From a virus, in IMG/VR virus record IMGVR_UViG_3300050821_001062, positions 1-45,291 of that record: a stretch of 45,291 nucleotides of DNA. The stretch is one strand, 5' to 3'. Each line of letters starts with the position of its first letter. Within the stretch, counting starts at the first letter, position 1. Below the pieces are notes generated by a model. The model had not been told where the DNA came from. It saw nothing but the letters and a program-made list of their open reading frames with translations, and ran no database searches. Made by a program: the position numbers and the translations under genes. Of this stretch, positions 28,101-34,932 are shown piece by piece.

Positions 28101-28528
28101 TTTACGTTCCAAGTGGTTCAGCATTTTTGGATGAATTGGTTGTTTCAGGAGGATGTCAGTTTAATGCCGGTTCGGCTGGAATATATATGGGAACGGCTAT
28201 ACCAAATTCATTAATTCATGGAAACTACTTTATTGTTGTACCGAATGCCTACGGTATTAATTGTGCAAATTCGGGAGCCGCAGCAATCGTTGGAAATTCA
28301 TTCCAAGGATCGGGAGTTCCTAACAACAATATCGGTGTTTATATGTCGAACACCTATATTGGTTGGTCTTCGATTATTACTGGAAATATGTTCTATGGAT
28401 TGAATATTGGTGTTGATTTGGCATCTACAACAGCAAACGTAAATATTCAATCAAACGTTTATTACAACAATACTTCTAATACTGTTAATGGAAATACTCA
28501 TAATACAGTTGGAGGAGGATCAGCCTAA
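25118..28528 (+). CDS. Collagen-like tailspike with C-terminal beta-helix (possible depolymerase)
   Basis: The 1,136-aa protein has an N-terminal module of about 78 residues, a long Gly-X-Y block (residues 79-376), and a middle region of Asn/Ser-rich strands. From residue 765 to near the end it has a right-handed beta-helix of the pectate-lyase-3 type. The entry motif LLYGADPTGANDCSAAFTAA is typical of phage tailspikes, followed by VHFPPGKYLF, LIDGEGQDVTIIKF and regular NCxFxGC-like turns (IGCNFTGC, QSNFTGCQYG). Such helices often bind or cleave surface polysaccharide. No catalytic residue set can be assigned from sequence alone. The start ATG at 25118 lies 3 nt after the previous stop, with an AAATAAGAG leader. 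Confidence 0.82.
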   Translation: MIATTTTPFGALIVPTNPHLLSAPASLVINLASKMLYSFDGVNTFAIGENIDHICVGNSTSNIYINSSAILINGSPLAEGFTGSRGYTGSNGVNGYTGSGGVQGYTGSSGAGYTGSVGYTGSEGGIGDIGPIGYTGSPGGPTGYTGSPGSPGGYTGSPGTPGGYTGSQGYTGPTGYTGSPGDIGYSGSIGAQGNQGNPGYTGSAGSPGGYTGSPGYTGSPSTVIGYTGSQGPAGGYTGSQGTPGTNGADGAQGPIGYTGSQGNGGSQGYTGSQGNPGGYTGSQGYTGSAGGTGYTGSTGGLGYTGSQGSQGVIGYTGSQGGLGYTGSQGYTGSPGSTGSTGYTGSKGSTGFTGSQGIIGYTGSQGIQGVQGYTGSSVFGGANTQVIFNDSGVLNAVAGFVFDKTSNNLTVANNFSATSLNVANGTISNFFNVTPYGQINAFSNAIAASINGNFIPAFWFNDQGMQLSNAGFEDNHTYVSWALDAGKNTSNTTGSYTGMYVQMYGVSVSTNAYITTAQFNVTAVVDSTNSHIQTGNYTAVNPYVQIPSGMNVTSAVGMEIDFNTSSNSVARQGIRIADLSPVTNGIGTTIDSGIYFVKLNTARGLREGITFGIDLYGNDQGFGIQANGALLRATNLTTKLYAGFDLSNVQGGYAQSAILLNSSDKIYFGANGAGGTIWAEGATHGYLQIFTNTNDCVFQNGSGWNTLWIGATGGVGVAVGDPGAGNLGVLNNITAGNSTVNSVITPTTISTQTVFANTVTIKGNIELEKNNILLYGADPTGANDCSAAFTAAIGNTNHVHFPPGKYLFNSPVSFTIPGANSVLIDGEGQDVTIIKFANNVNGFNITYTNSTSSLHMKDMTIGSQSYANVSVYGITLQGTGNNAVSGLYAQSDFENLTIRGVDGYANATFWEIGLAINEVSGINLIGCNFTGCTPNTTGFNTLGYGIAMLGNATNIAVAINITDCVFNYLGTGIFYDTCVQGVTVSQSNFTGCQYGIYVPSGSAFLDELVVSGGCQFNAGSAGIYMGTAIPNSLIHGNYFIVVPNAYGINCANSGAAAIVGNSFQGSGVPNNNIGVYMSNTYIGWSSIITGNMFYGLNIGVDLASTTANVNIQSNVYYNNTSNTVNGNTHNTVGGGSA
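25352..26246 (+). repeat. Longest collagen-like repeat block (25118 gene)
   Basis: About 890 bp of tandem Gly-X-Y coding repeats, richest in GYTGSPG, GYTGSQG and GGYTGS units. This is the largest such block in the window. Both DNA strands are open here in other frames, purely as a result of the repeat. Confidence 0.9.
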
Positions 28529-28531
28529 ATA
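28525..28531 (+). promoter_or_regulatory. Late promoter element CTAAATA (28556 fibre gene)
   Basis: CTAAATA overlaps the stop codon of the tailspike gene and lies 24 nt before the next ATG, whose ribosome site is in GGGGATAGGG. It could provide a separate late transcript for the second half of the fibre cluster. Confidence 0.55.
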
Positions 28532-28555
28532 ATAGAAAAATGGGGATAGGGAACC

Positions 28556-29596
28556 ATGTCAGATAAAGAATTTCGAGTAAAGAATGGGTTGTTCGTTGGC
28601 AACACCATCATCTATGCCCCCTTAGGACAATCAAATGTTGCTATTAATAGTAATGATGTTTCTCAAGCAACATTAACTGTCAATGGTAATCTGCTCGTTA
28701 CTGATCCGATCAATGGTATTAAAATTGGTAACAACAGTAATTATTTGATTATCAATTCATCTTCGGCTGGTTTCACTGGTTCTAAAGGTTATACTGGTTC
28801 TCAAGGTTACACCGGTTCTCAAGGTGTAGGTTATACCGGTTCACTCGGTTATACTGGTTCTCAAGGTGCAGGATTTACCGGTTCTCAAGGTACTACTGGT
28901 TTCGTTGGTTCGCCTGGATCACCGGGTGGTTTCACTGGTTCACCCGGTCCAACTGGTTATACTGGATCACAAGGTGCTCTTGGTTATACTGGTTCCCTTG
29001 GTAATCAAGGTAATCAAGGACCAATCGGTTATACAGGTTCGAAAGGTGCCACCGGAGATACCGGAGCAATTGGTTATACTGGTTCTCAGGGTGCAACCGG
29101 AACAGGAGCAACTGGTTATACTGGTTCACAAGGATCAACCGGAGCAACTGGTTATACCGGTTCTCAAGGAACAACTGGATATACTGGATCACAAGGAAAT
29201 CAAGGTACAACGGGTTATACCGGGTCAATACCATCAAACTCGATGAGTTTAACGGCGGTCGCTCAATTATATTCAGGTGGGGTTCGTATAGTTCCTTATA
29301 ATTATAATGTCGTTTCCTCAGGTAATCTTCAACCTGATCCAGGCAATGGTCCTATTCAATATCTAAATGCAAATGGAGCATTTAATATTAATCCACCAGC
29401 AAATGATGGTCAACTTAATTTATGGATTTTTAATGGAGCAAGTTCGGGTGCAATTACATTTGCAAACGGTGTTAACACTTGGTCGGTTGCAGCTAATACT
29501 GGCGATCCTTATGTTACCGGTTCTGGAAAAATCTTTATTGCTCAAATTATCCGTTGTAATGGATATAGTACATATCTATTGAAAGCCCTACAGTAA
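28556..29596 (+). CDS. Collagen-like fibre protein with KNGLFVGN-type N-terminus
   Basis: The 346-aa protein starts [20 protein letters not shown], the N-terminal form found in many T4-like tail fibre and fibre-associated proteins of aquatic phages. A module with [15 protein letters not shown] precedes the collagen-like block (about residues 72-226, GYTGSQG and GATGYTG units). The C-terminal domain of about 115 residues ([20 protein letters not shown] onward, ending STYLLKALQ) is beta-rich, with [16 protein letters not shown] and [15 protein letters not shown]. This C-terminal form is common in phage trimeric fibre tips and probably folds as a beta-prism or sandwich. GGGATAGGG supplies the ribosome site. 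A virion-surface fibre is likely. Confidence 0.78.
   Translation: MSDKEFRVKNGLFVGNTIIYAPLGQSNVAINSNDVSQATLTVNGNLLVTDPINGIKIGNNSNYLIINSSSAGFTGSKGYTGSQGYTGSQGVGYTGSLGYTGSQGAGFTGSQGTTGFVGSPGSPGGFTGSPGPTGYTGSQGALGYTGSLGNQGNQGPIGYTGSKGATGDTGAIGYTGSQGATGTGATGYTGSQGSTGATGYTGSQGTTGYTGSQGNQGTTGYTGSIPSNSMSLTAVAQLYSGGVRIVPYNYNVVSSGNLQPDPGNGPIQYLNANGAFNINPPANDGQLNLWIFNGASSGAITFANGVNTWSVAANTGDPYVTGSGKIFIAQIIRCNGYSTYLLKALQ
28768..29236 (+). repeat. Collagen-like repeat block of the 28556 gene
   Basis: Tandem Gly-X-Y coding repeats with GYTGSQG and [10 protein letters not shown] periods. The block is continuous from GFTGSKG to GYTGSIPS. Confidence 0.88.
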
Positions 29597-29607
29597 TGGA
29601 GTAAATT

Positions 29608-29973
29608 ATGAAAGCAACGAATCATTTTATTAATGATACTGTGATTACAATCTATGTTATGAACAAAGGAGATAAAGTACCCAGACATATTCATGCATAC
29701 GAACATACAACAGTTTGTTTAAGCGGAAAAACAAAAGTTGAAGTTGAAGGTAAACCTCTTTTTTATATGCTTCCGGGTCAAGGTGATGTTTATCTTCCTG
29801 AAAATGTTTTTCATGAAGTGACAGCTTTAGAAGATGGAACAGTCGCTATGCATTGTTTTGATAAAAAATATCTTGGTATAAAAGCATATCCGCCAGCTAA
29901 TTTTACACCCGATAATGTTCGGGCAGGCGTCTTAATGGAAGATGGAACAATAGAATATCCTGATGAAGATTAA
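29608..29973 (+). CDS. Single-domain cupin protein
   Basis: The 121-aa protein is a compact cupin. Motif 1 is G21-x5-H27-x-H29-x3-H33-x6-G40, with histidine in place of the usual glutamate (a Glu is adjacent at 32). Motif 2 is the PENVFH segment with H69 as the likely fourth ligand. A metal site is therefore plausible. Cupins bind small molecules or sugars and act as isomerases, dioxygenases or purely binding proteins; nothing here fixes the activity. It lies inside the fibre cluster, with ATGGAGTAA as its ribosome site, and its end overlaps the glycine-rich gene by 11 nt. A role in fibre assembly or modification fits the context but is inference. Confidence 0.78.
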   Translation: MKATNHFINDTVITIYVMNKGDKVPRHIHAYEHTTVCLSGKTKVEVEGKPLFYMLPGQGDVYLPENVFHEVTALEDGTVAMHCFDKKYLGIKAYPPANFTPDNVRAGVLMEDGTIEYPDED

Positions 29974-30901
29974 TACTAAAGAAATTTTTTACTCCTTATC
30001 TCTTTCTACTGTTGCTGTAGGACTTTTTCTACAGAATGGCATCGTACCTCAACCTAATCCTGTTAAACCAAATGAATATATTATCCCCCGTAATTCGTTA
30101 ACTATCGATGATTGGAAATCTGTATTTCGTCGTCATGATGTTATCTTTTTAGGCTTCTCTTATGCTTTCGCAACATCAGGTGCAACTTTAACTCTTCCAA
30201 CTGATTTTTCGACTACCAATAATATAATATATTGTATTGGGGCAGGAGGGGCAGGATCAACCGCTCAAGCAGGTGATGGAGGTACTGCCCCGTGTCCTTG
30301 TAGTGGTTGCCCCGGAACTCTTCCCAGCGCCGGGGAAGGCGGCGCCGGTGGTGGGGGTGGCGCATGTGCTGAAAAAAATAATTATAATTTACATGCTGCT
30401 GGTCAATCCGTTTCTATTCTAGTCGGATCAGGTAATACATGGTTTCATAGTGCTACAACAGTTCTAGCTCGACCGGGAAGTGCCGCTATTGTATTTGGTT
30501 CCCCCGGAGCAGGAGGAAGTAATTCCACGTGTATTGGTGATGTTAAAATAACTGGTGGAGCAGGAGCAAATGGTAGCTTACCATTCGTTTGTGGTGTCGG
30601 AGGTACAGGAGGTACAGGAGGAAATGCTGCTGGTCCATTTACTTTAGGAGGACATGCTTTAGCAGGTGCAGGAGGTACGGGTGGCGCTGGTTCGATTGGT
30701 CCTTCTACACCGGGTGCAACTGGTGGTGTCGGAAATCAATATGGTGGGGGTGGTGCTGGCGGCGGTGGGGGTGGTGCTTATACCTTCGGTGACCCCGGTC
30801 AACGTGCTGGTGCAGGTGGAGCAGGTTATCAAGGTATAATTGGTATTCAATATCTTTCTACAAAATTAACTCAATATTATTTCTTTCCATCAGCATTTTA
30901 A
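29963..30901 (+). CDS. Glycine-rich putative receptor-binding adhesin
   Basis: The 312-aa protein has an N-terminal adaptor of about 85 residues (with LTIDDWKSVFRRHDVIFLGF), then a glycine-rich domain from about residue 90 to 290. The latter has IIYCIGAGGAGSTAQAGDGG, GAGGGGGACAEKNNY, GGTGGTGGNAAG and GGGGAGGGGGGAYTF. This form (hydrophobic strand, then poly-Gly sheets of the polyglycine-II type) is typical of Gly-rich phage adhesin domains such as those of T4-like gp38-type tips and Gly_rich_2 proteins. A cysteine-rich APCPCSGCPG insert near residue 110 is unusual. The start overlaps the cupin gene, and AAGAAATTTT precedes no clear alternative start. It is probably a host-recognition tip. Confidence 0.68.
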   Translation: MKINTKEIFYSLSLSTVAVGLFLQNGIVPQPNPVKPNEYIIPRNSLTIDDWKSVFRRHDVIFLGFSYAFATSGATLTLPTDFSTTNNIIYCIGAGGAGSTAQAGDGGTAPCPCSGCPGTLPSAGEGGAGGGGGACAEKNNYNLHAAGQSVSILVGSGNTWFHSATTVLARPGSAAIVFGSPGAGGSNSTCIGDVKITGGAGANGSLPFVCGVGGTGGTGGNAAGPFTLGGHALAGAGGTGGAGSIGPSTPGATGGVGNQYGGGGAGGGGGGAYTFGDPGQRAGAGGAGYQGIIGIQYLSTKLTQYYFFPSAF

Positions 30902-30910
30902 GGGGGTTCG

Positions 30911-32941
30911 ATGATTAGTCAAACCACATCCCCTGCTACTAATGCTCCGATAGCTTCCAACACCGCTACCGATTTACAATTTGATCGGGCGTTGGTCACA
31001 TCTAACGGCATAATGTACTATACTGAAAATGGTACTCTTTATGAAGTTGGAGGCGTTCTAACCCAACTTACAATCGGTAATATTGAAATCACCAATACGA
31101 GTATCCTCGTTAATGGATCAGGTTTATCCCAAGGTTTTACTGGTTCTATTGGAGGAATTGGCTACACTGGTTCTCCCGGTGCAGGCTATACCGGCTCACA
31201 AAGTACTGTTCCGGGTCCTATTGGTTATACTGGTTCGCAAGGTGCGGGTTTCACCGGATCACAAGGTAACATTGGTAATCAAGGTGATATTGGTTATACT
31301 GGTTCTCAAGGTTATACTGGTTCTAAAGGTGATCAAGGTGATCCGGGTCCTCCGACTGGTTTTACTGGTTCTCAAGGTGATCAAGGTTTTACTGGCTCGC
31401 AGGGTAATACAGGCGCAACGGGTGCTGGTTTTACTGGTTCCCCAAGCACTGTTATAGGTTATACTGGTTCTCAAGGTACCACCGGTTATACAGGCTCTCA
31501 AGGTTATACTGGTTCTCAAGGTGTTATTGGATACACCGGATCACAAGGAATATTAGCTCCTATCCCTGGATCAAATACTCAAGTTTTCTTCAATGATTCT
31601 AGTACTGTAAATGCATCAGCAGGATTTACATTCAATAAAACTACTAATGTTATATCTATTGGTAACTCATCAGTTCTTACTTCAATTAGCCCTATAATAA
31701 TTTCCACTCAAACAGTAAGTGTTGGTGGTGCTGTATCAGGATTTGAAGTTTTTGATCGAACAGGATCAAATGCAAGTTATCTTTATCGTTCTGGTGGTTT
31801 GACAAGACTTTGGAATCAAGAGAATAATGATAGTGCTTATTATGATCAACAAAGCAATTGGGTATTTTCCAATGGTATTTCAACACCAATATTTGTAGCT
31901 AATAATACTACATTAAATTTCACTGCTCTACAAACAGGCAATAGTGCTACACCCCTTCCCCCTCCTATTCTTTTGGGGGTATCAAATACAGCTTGGCTTA
32001 ATTCATACTCTTATCCATATGGTCCATATGTTTGGATTGTTTCTCCGGTAGGTACTGGTAGTTTATTAACAGCAACCCGTTCATCAGATTGGAATGTTAC
32101 TACTTCTGAGCCATTAGACATTATTGACGTACAGCATTATATTGTTCATGATGCCAATACCAACTCTGGTTATAATTTCATTTGGGGGCAATACTGGCAA
32201 GCTTATCGTACTGCAAATGCTTATTCAAATACGCAAATGTATATGGTCGAAGCTTCATTTGCTAATTACGGAAATGCTGTCCCAGGCGATCCTTTCACAG
32301 CTACAGCTAATGGTCAAACTAGTATTCTACGTCTTGATAGTGGTATCGGTATTGTTGATGCTAACCTTAATCCTCTTACATCAATAATTGATATACTTAA
32401 TGATGGCTCAACAGCTTATACCGGTATTAAGTATGGTTGTAATGCTCTAGTACCATTGAATGGATATTATCAAGCTATTCAGTTGGCTTCAAAACCTACG
32501 TCGAGCACTGGAAATGGACATTCTATCATTTGGTTTAATGCGGCAAACACCATTAGCGGGCATATTGAAATTAATACTAGTAATCAAATGATTATAAGTG
32601 CTTCTAATGGCATCGTAATGACCAGTAACTTAAGTATTGGGAACTCTACTGTTAACTGTGCAATCAACTCAACATCATTTGGAAATACCAGTGTTGCCGC
32701 TAATGGATATCAGTGGATAAATGGTGTCCTTCATCAATGGGGACATGCTAATTTCGCAGGAAGTGGTATAGCTACAAACTTTGCTTATCCAATTGCATTT
32801 CCTACCGCAGCTTTTTCATGTATAGTTTCAGGTGATTCTGATGTTATGACCTCTAATTTAACAAATACATCAGTATTTCTAACAAATCAGCAACTTGCAA
32901 CAAATCCAGTGCTTATTCACTTTTATGCGGTTGGACATTGA
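30911..32941 (+). CDS. Collagen-like fibre protein with gp53-like receptor-binding tip
   Basis: The 676-aa protein shares its first 73 or so residues with the 20134 gene: MISQTTSP, then ATDLQFDRALVTSNGIMYY, and the GG(V/I)LTQL, VGNxEITNTSI-like pattern. It has a collagen-like block at residues 74-215 and GNSSVLTSIS/GNSTVNCAINS shaft repeats. The C-terminal domain of about 80 residues starts NGYQWINGVLHQWGHANF and continues FAYPIAFPTAAFSCIVSGDS, a pattern of the gp53-like C-terminal receptor-binding domain of phage fibres. AAGGGGG precedes the ATG. The shared N-terminus suggests that this gene and the 20134 gene dock on the same baseplate site, as alternative or heteromeric fibres. Confidence 0.8.
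   Translation: MISQTTSPATNAPIASNTATDLQFDRALVTSNGIMYYTENGTLYEVGGVLTQLTIGNIEITNTSILVNGSGLSQGFTGSIGGIGYTGSPGAGYTGSQSTVPGPIGYTGSQGAGFTGSQGNIGNQGDIGYTGSQGYTGSKGDQGDPGPPTGFTGSQGDQGFTGSQGNTGATGAGFTGSPSTVIGYTGSQGTTGYTGSQGYTGSQGVIGYTGSQGILAPIPGSNTQVFFNDSSTVNASAGFTFNKTTNVISIGNSSVLTSISPIIISTQTVSVGGAVSGFEVFDRTGSNASYLYRSGGLTRLWNQENNDSAYYDQQSNWVFSNGISTPIFVANNTTLNFTALQTGNSATPLPPPILLGVSNTAWLNSYSYPYGPYVWIVSPVGTGSLLTATRSSDWNVTTSEPLDIIDVQHYIVHDANTNSGYNFIWGQYWQAYRTANAYSNTQMYMVEASFANYGNAVPGDPFTATANGQTSILRLDSGIGIVDANLNPLTSIIDILNDGSTAYTGIKYGCNALVPLNGYYQAIQLASKPTSSTGNGHSIIWFNAANTISGHIEINTSNQMIISASNGIVMTSNLSIGNSTVNCAINSTSFGNTSVAANGYQWINGVLHQWGHANFAGSGIATNFAYPIAFPTAAFSCIVSGDSDVMTSNLTNTSVFLTNQQLATNPVLIHFYAVGH
31132..31555 (+). 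repeat. Collagen-like repeat block of the 30911 gene
   Basis: Tandem Gly-X-Y coding repeats (GFTGSQG, GYTGSQG, GPPTGFTG), interrupted by two STV-containing breaks (QSTVPGP, SPSTVIG). Confidence 0.88.
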
Positions 32942-32947
32942 TAAATA
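32940..32947 (+). promoter_or_regulatory. Late promoter element GATAAATA (small membrane protein)
   Basis: GATAAATA, identical to the gp6 element, lies 34 nt before the next ATG and overlaps the stop of the fibre gene. Confidence 0.55.
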
Positions 32948-32981
32948 ACCCATATAGTAGCGGAGAAATAGGAGATTTAAT

Positions 32982-33248
32982 ATGGAAACTTTAGTTCTAG
33001 TAGGTGTCGCAGTCGTCGTTGTTCTAGCCTTAGTTGTATATCTTGTTTATAGATATTCATCTCAATCGGTATCTGTTGCAGGTACTCTTGTGGCAGACGA
33101 ACAGAAGGTTGCAGCAGATATTAAGAGTTGGCTAGCCGATGTAGAAGGTTGGTTCCACAAAGCTAATACTGCCCCGGTAGTGGTAGCTAATACAGTCGTT
33201 GCGAATACTGTTGTCGCAAATACGGCAACTGGTACTGCATCTAAATAA
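32982..33248 (+). CDS. Small single-pass membrane protein of unknown function
   Basis: The 88-aa protein has one strongly hydrophobic N-terminal segment (LVLVGVAVVVVLALVVYLVY, about residues 4-23) followed by R-Y. A soluble part contains an amphipathic helix (AADIKSWLADVEGWFHKANT), and the tail has three VVANT repeats. AGGAGA precedes the ATG. It is alone between a late promoter and a terminator, so it is a single-gene transcription unit. The layout could suit a spanin-like or other small inner-membrane late protein, or a virion membrane-active protein, but no family is recognised. Confidence 0.6.
   Translation: METLVLVGVAVVVVLALVVYLVYRYSSQSVSVAGTLVADEQKVAADIKSWLADVEGWFHKANTAPVVVANTVVANTVVANTATGTASK
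33241..33247 (+). promoter_or_regulatory. Possible late promoter element CTAAATA
   Basis: A copy of CTAAATA overlaps the stop codon of the small membrane gene and is followed by a 6-bp hairpin AACCGT/ACGGTT (33247-33265). It lies upstream of the terminator at 33275, so transcripts from it would be terminated. It may be chance or a decoy. Confidence 0.3.
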
Positions 33249-33274
33249 CCGTACTTAAGACGGTTGCTAACTAG

Positions 33275-33310
33275 AGGGTCTATGGGCTAAATACCTATTA
33301 GACCCTTTTT
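33275..33310 (+). terminator. Rho-independent terminator before gp13
   Basis: AGGGTCTA (33275-33282) pairs exactly with TAGACCCT (33299-33306), and the 3' arm runs into TTTTTTATT. The 16-nt loop contains the late-promoter element CTAAATA at 33287-33293. Confidence 0.8.
33287..33293 (+). promoter_or_regulatory. Late promoter element CTAAATA inside the terminator loop (gp13 operon)
   Basis: CTAAATA lies in the loop of the 33275-33310 terminator, 36 nt before the gp13 ATG. The expected start near 33300-33304 falls in the 3' arm, so its own transcript cannot form the terminator. Confidence 0.6.
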
Positions 33311-33328
33311 TATTGGAGATTTACATAA

Positions 33329-34096
33329 ATGGTTGGTTATCCTGGCGTTTCTAATACAAATCCAACAGATAGAGCCACTTTTAAGCAATATGTGCTCCGA
33401 AGGCTAGGTGCGCCCGTCATCGAAATCAACGTTTCGGACGAACAGGTCGAAGATCGACTTGACGACGCTTTGATTTACTACTATGATTATCACTATGATG
33501 GCACGTATCTTCAGTATTACAAATATGCTGCTACAGCTAATGATTGTACCAATGGTTATATCACCCTCCCCGACAATGTAATTGGAGCAGTAGATATTTT
33601 TGATGGTGGAGCATCTTACGGTTCGGCTGACATGTTTAACATCCGATACCAGATTGCTTTGAACGATCTTTATACTCTTACGTCGGTATCACTTGTTCCT
33701 TACTATATGGCAATGTCACATATTGCCCAACTTGAAGAACTTTTGGTTGGTCGTCAACCTCTTAGATATAATCGAGTAGATAATAAACTCTATATTGATA
33801 TGGATTGGGCAACAGAATTTTCTACAGTTATGCCATTCCTTATAATAAAATGCTACACTGTTCTAGACCCCCAGGAATATCCTAGAGTGTTTGCGGAACG
33901 ATGGCTTCGTGATTATGCCACAGCTTTAGTCAAAGAACAGTGGGGTACGAATCTTAAAAAGTTCAGTGGGATGCAAATGCCAGGGGGATTGACATTTAAT
34001 GGTCAAATGATATACAATGAAGCACGTGAAGAGCGTCTTCGATTAGAAAACGAATTAATCAACTTCGCACTTCCCGCAACTGACATGATCGGGTAG
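33329..34096 (+). CDS. gp13: Neck protein gp13-like
   Basis: gp13 and gp14 form the head-completion neck that seals the portal vertex. This 255-aa protein shows the gp13-type pattern: KQYVLRRLGAPVIEINVSDE and QVEDRLDDALIYYYDYHYDG (residues 18-58), then ITLPDNVIGAVDIF, a YYMAMSHIAQLEELL helix, NRVDNKLYIDMDW, and DPQEYPRVFAERWLRDYATA, followed by EQWGTNLKKF and PGGLTFNGQMIYNEA near the C-terminus. T4 gp13 is about 309 aa. TTGGAGA gives the ribosome site for ATG 33329. In T4, gp13 is directly followed by gp14; here a GIY-YIG endonuclease gene separates them. Confidence 0.9.
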   Translation: MVGYPGVSNTNPTDRATFKQYVLRRLGAPVIEINVSDEQVEDRLDDALIYYYDYHYDGTYLQYYKYAATANDCTNGYITLPDNVIGAVDIFDGGASYGSADMFNIRYQIALNDLYTLTSVSLVPYYMAMSHIAQLEELLVGRQPLRYNRVDNKLYIDMDWATEFSTVMPFLIIKCYTVLDPQEYPRVFAERWLRDYATALVKEQWGTNLKKFSGMQMPGGLTFNGQMIYNEAREERLRLENELINFALPATDMIG

Positions 34097-34140
34097 GTGC
34101 GACAAGTTGTCACAGTATATCTCTTTTTGGTACTCCAAAG

Positions 34141-34147
34141 ATAAATA
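34141..34147 (+). promoter_or_regulatory. Late promoter element ATAAATA (homing endonuclease 1)
   Basis: ATAAATA, preceded by AG, overlaps the 5' arm of the hairpin at 34143-34174 and lies about 30 nt before the endonuclease ATG. Transcripts starting 6-11 nt downstream would start in the hairpin loop. Confidence 0.6.
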
Positions 34148-34174
34148 CTCCATCTTTATTGAAATGGAGTATTT
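34143..34174 (+). promoter_or_regulatory. Hairpin sequestering the ribosome site of homing endonuclease 1
   Basis: AAATACTCCAT (34143-34153) pairs perfectly with ATGGAGTATTT (34164-34174) over 11 bp with a 10-nt loop. The 3' arm contains the GGAG ribosome site (34166-34169) for the ATG at 34177. Read-through RNA would hide the site; RNA from the overlapping late promoter would not. The same logic is known for T4 I-TevI, soc and lysozyme e. Confidence 0.7.
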
Positions 34175-34176
34175 TT

Positions 34177-34932
34177 ATGTCTGGGTTTGTCTATCTGTGG
34201 TTTGATCGTAAAAGAAAAATGTATTATGTTGGCTCACATTGGGGGTCGGAAAACGATGGTTATATATGTTCTTCAAAATGGATGCGTGATGCATATACCA
34301 AACGTCCTCAAGATTTTAAGCGACGTATCATTTCTCGTGTAACAACATCACGTGAAGACCTTCTTAAAGAAGAACATCGTTATCTTTTGATGATTAAACC
34401 AGAAGAATTAAAAGATCGATATTACAACATGAAAATATGGCAGCAAGGACTTTGGTATGCTAATGAAGATCAAAAATTATCAATTCAAAAGAAGATATCA
34501 AAGAAAACCAAAGCAGCAATGGCTCGACCTGAGGTTAGGTCTAAATATGAAGAAGGATTAGAAAAGAGAGATAATCGATCTTCCGACCCCCTTGTTAGAG
34601 AAAAAAGACGACAGAGTATGATCCAAACAATGGCTGAAAAATTCCCTAATAGGAAAATTGTACCAAAATTTGGTTCGGAAGAATATCGAGAAAACATGTC
34701 TACTTCCCTTAAAGAGATATGGCAAGATGAAACTCATCAAGAAAAAGTTTCATTTTCCATGAAACAAAAATGGAAAGACCCGGAATATCAACAAAAAATT
34801 CGACATGACGGTAATTCTAAAACATGGTTTCTCAATGGTATAGAAATATCTAATCTTAAAAAATACTGTGAAGATAACAATCTTCAATATGCTAATACAA
34901 GACGTAAATTAATAGAAGGGATTCCATTATGA
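34177..34932 (+). CDS. GIY-YIG homing endonuclease 1
   Basis: This free-standing homing endonuclease of about 251 aa has an N-terminal GIY-YIG domain: FVYLWF (residues 4-9), then MYYVGSH (15-21), the YICSSKWMRDAY segment with catalytic-type arginines in FKRRII, and a conserved acidic KEEHRYL helix. The middle holds NUMOD3-like basic repeats (REKRRQSMIQTMAEKF, EYRENMSTSLKEIW, VSFSMKQKWKDPEYQ). The C-terminus is an HTH-like DNA-binding element (ISNLKKYCEDNNLQYA). I chose ATG 34177 over the TTG at 34159 because GGAG fits the former and the domain begins there. The stop overlaps the gp14 start (ATGA). It is paralogous to the gene at 43509-44186. Confidence 0.88.
   Translation: MSGFVYLWFDRKRKMYYVGSHWGSENDGYICSSKWMRDAYTKRPQDFKRRIISRVTTSREDLLKEEHRYLLMIKPEELKDRYYNMKIWQQGLWYANEDQKLSIQKKISKKTKAAMARPEVRSKYEEGLEKRDNRSSDPLVREKRRQSMIQTMAEKFPNRKIVPKFGSEEYRENMSTSLKEIWQDETHQEKVSFSMKQKWKDPEYQQKIRHDGNSKTWFLNGIEISNLKKYCEDNNLQYANTRRKLIEGIPL

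Noticed and set aside
20353-31555. CRISPR-like arrays in the repeated DNA
   Set aside because: Repeats are contiguous, in frame, vary at third codon positions and have no unique spacers of constant length. They encode Gly-X-Y protein repeats.
34097-34135. Possible terminator after gp13 (GTGCGACAAGTTGTCAC then a T run)
   Set aside because: The arms are imperfect and leave too small a loop for a stable GC stem. The T run is about 15 nt away from it.
34159-34176. TTG at 34159 as the start of homing endonuclease 1
   Set aside because: It lies in the hairpin loop without a ribosome site. The ATG at 34177 has GGAG at 7-nt spacing and begins directly at the GIY-YIG domain.
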